Positions 15,112-15,560 of a stretch of DNA of 15,560 nt are shown piece by piece (the first letter of the stretch is position 1; each line of letters opens with the position of its first letter). The translations under genes and the position numbers were made by a program. The DNA is from an uncultured Collinsella sp. GTDB lineage: Bacteria; Actinomycetota; Coriobacteriia; Coriobacteriales; Coriobacteriaceae. A model generated the notes under the pieces. That model made no database searches. It saw nothing but the letters and a program-made list of their open reading frames with translations, and was not told the DNA's origin. Location of the stretch: NCBI GenBank assembly GCA_900547805.1, contig URIE01000039.1, forward strand, positions 1 through 15,560, given 5' to 3'.

Positions 15112-15133
15112 CGCTCATTAAGGGAGGCCAGTG

Positions 15134-15457
15134 ATGTCATCGACTCAAAAACGAGCCATCCTGCAGGTGCGCATTCGCGAGGAAGACAAGCAGCATGCCG
15201 AGCGTCTCTACGACGCCATGGGCACATCGCTCGCCGAGGCTGTCCGTCTATTTGTCGCGCAGAGCATTTTGATGCGCAAGCTCCCCTTTCAGCCGGTCGC
15301 CGTGCGCTCAAAGGACGGCACCGCCGCCTATGGATCGCTCAAAGCATATGGGGACCCCAATCGCCGCTCCAAGGAGCGCAATGCCTGGATTGAATACCTT
15401 GCTACAGAAAGCGACGATTCGATTTTGGGTCCCGAGGAAGTAGATATCCATGAGTAG
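15134..15457 (+). CDS. RelB/DinJ-family antitoxin
   Basis: This protein of 107 residues resembles RelB/DinJ antitoxins. The N-terminal half has the ribbon-helix-helix plan: a strand (AILQVRIREED), a helix (KQHAERLYDAM), then GTSLAEAVRLFVAQSILMRK and LPFQPV, the last being the usual LPF ending of the DinJ domain. The C-terminal half is charged and would wrap around the toxin. The ATG at 15134 is preferred over the GTG directly before it, because AGGGAGG lies 6 nt upstream. The stop overlaps the next gene by 8 nt. It would bind DNA as a dimer, neutralise the toxin and repress its own promoter; these roles are known for the family, not shown here. The codon use is less GC-biased than in the hyf genes. 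Confidence 0.82.
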   Translation: MSSTQKRAILQVRIREEDKQHAERLYDAMGTSLAEAVRLFVAQSILMRKLPFQPVAVRSKDGTAAYGSLKAYGDPNRRSKERNAWIEYLATESDDSILGPEEVDIHE

Positions 15458-15560
15458 CACCATCATCGACGAGACCGTCATTTTGCGTTACCTACTCGAT
15501 GACGACGAGGTCCTGTCGCCGCGCGCCGCCAAGGTTATCGCCACGCGCACGGCCCGCGTC
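15450..15560 (+). CDS. PIN-domain (VapC-like) toxin, N-terminal 37 codons
   Basis: Only the start is in the window; the gene runs off the right edge. The reading MSSTIIDETVILRYLLDDDE, then LSPRAAKVI, matches the opening of PIN-domain ribonucleases (consensus xxxDTNVLLRYLLxDD, then a helix). Asp7 is the probable first metal-binding acid; the usual T-N after it is E-T here. The ATG overlaps the antitoxin gene by 8 nt, and GAGGAAG lies just upstream, as expected for a coupled toxin gene. PIN toxins cut RNA. The other catalytic acids lie outside the window, so activity cannot be judged. Confidence 0.8.
   Translation, partial: MSSTIIDETVILRYLLDDDEVLSPRAAKVIATRTARV

Larger units (their letters stand above)
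14706..15133. other. 428-bp divergent intergenic control region, no gene seen
   Basis: No convincing protein or RNA gene was found between hydN (minus) and the antitoxin gene (plus). The part from about 14820 to 15120 is clearly AT-richer than the rest of the window. It should hold the promoters for both transcription units. It contains five TATTRCA motifs, an interrupted dyad, two copies of TTGCAGGGG and leader hairpins, listed separately. No TGGCAC-N5-TTGC (sigma-54, used by FhlA-controlled operons in E. coli) was seen on the minus strand, and no clear TTGACA/TATAAT pair is present for hydN, which suggests an activator-dependent promoter. Confidence 0.7.

Noticed and set aside
15131..15133. 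GTG at 15131 as start of the antitoxin gene
   Set aside because: The directly following ATG has better spacing from AGGGAGG; the two differ by only one residue.

Overview
The window is GC-rich bacterial DNA with strong AGGAGG-type ribosome binding sites. It is dominated by one compact minus-strand gene cluster (about 14705 down to 1) encoding a complete Hyf-type formate hydrogenlyase: a selenocysteine formate dehydrogenase, a membrane-bound group 4 [NiFe] hydrogenase, two four-cluster ferredoxin-like proteins, two hydrogenase maturation or assembly factors and the start of a formate/nitrite-family channel. GC content, gene content and gene order suggest an anaerobic actinobacterium of the Coriobacteriia, such as Collinsella. 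That placement is an inference from recalled knowledge, with no marker gene to prove it.

Layout in transcription order on the minus strand: hydN-like ferredoxin (14705-14187); fdhF (14110-11888) with an in-frame TGA selenocysteine codon at 13693-13691; a GC-rich hairpin (11864-11834); then hyfA, hyfB, hyfC, hyfD, hyfE, hyfF, hyfG, hyfH, hyfI, a hycH/hyfJ homologue, a hycI-type protease, and the N-terminus of a FocA/NirC-family channel running off the left edge. From hyfA to hycI the genes overlap or lie 0-15 nt apart, so they are almost certainly one transcription unit with translational coupling.

How they work together: formate enters or leaves through the channel. FdhF oxidises it to CO2 with a Mo-bis-MGD/Sec centre. 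Electrons pass through the ferredoxin-like subunits (HydN, HyfA) to HyfH and HyfI, and protons are reduced to H2 at the NiFe site of HyfG. HyfB, HyfD and HyfF (three antiporter-like subunits), HyfE and HyfC form the membrane arm. The arm resembles that of complex I and may couple H2 evolution to ion translocation. HycI removes the C-terminal tail of HyfG once nickel is inserted, and HycH assists assembly.

The 428-bp intergenic region (14706-15133) separates this cluster from a divergent plus-strand toxin-antitoxin pair: a RelB/DinJ-like antitoxin (15134-15457) and the first 37 codons of a PIN-domain toxin (from 15450). This AT-rich region carries five copies of TATTRCA in both orientations, an interrupted dyad, a repeated TTGCAGGGG, and, in the hydN leader, two mutually exclusive potential hairpins. 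It is the least explained part of the window and the probable control region of both transcription units. No regulator gene and no sigma-54 promoter motif was seen.
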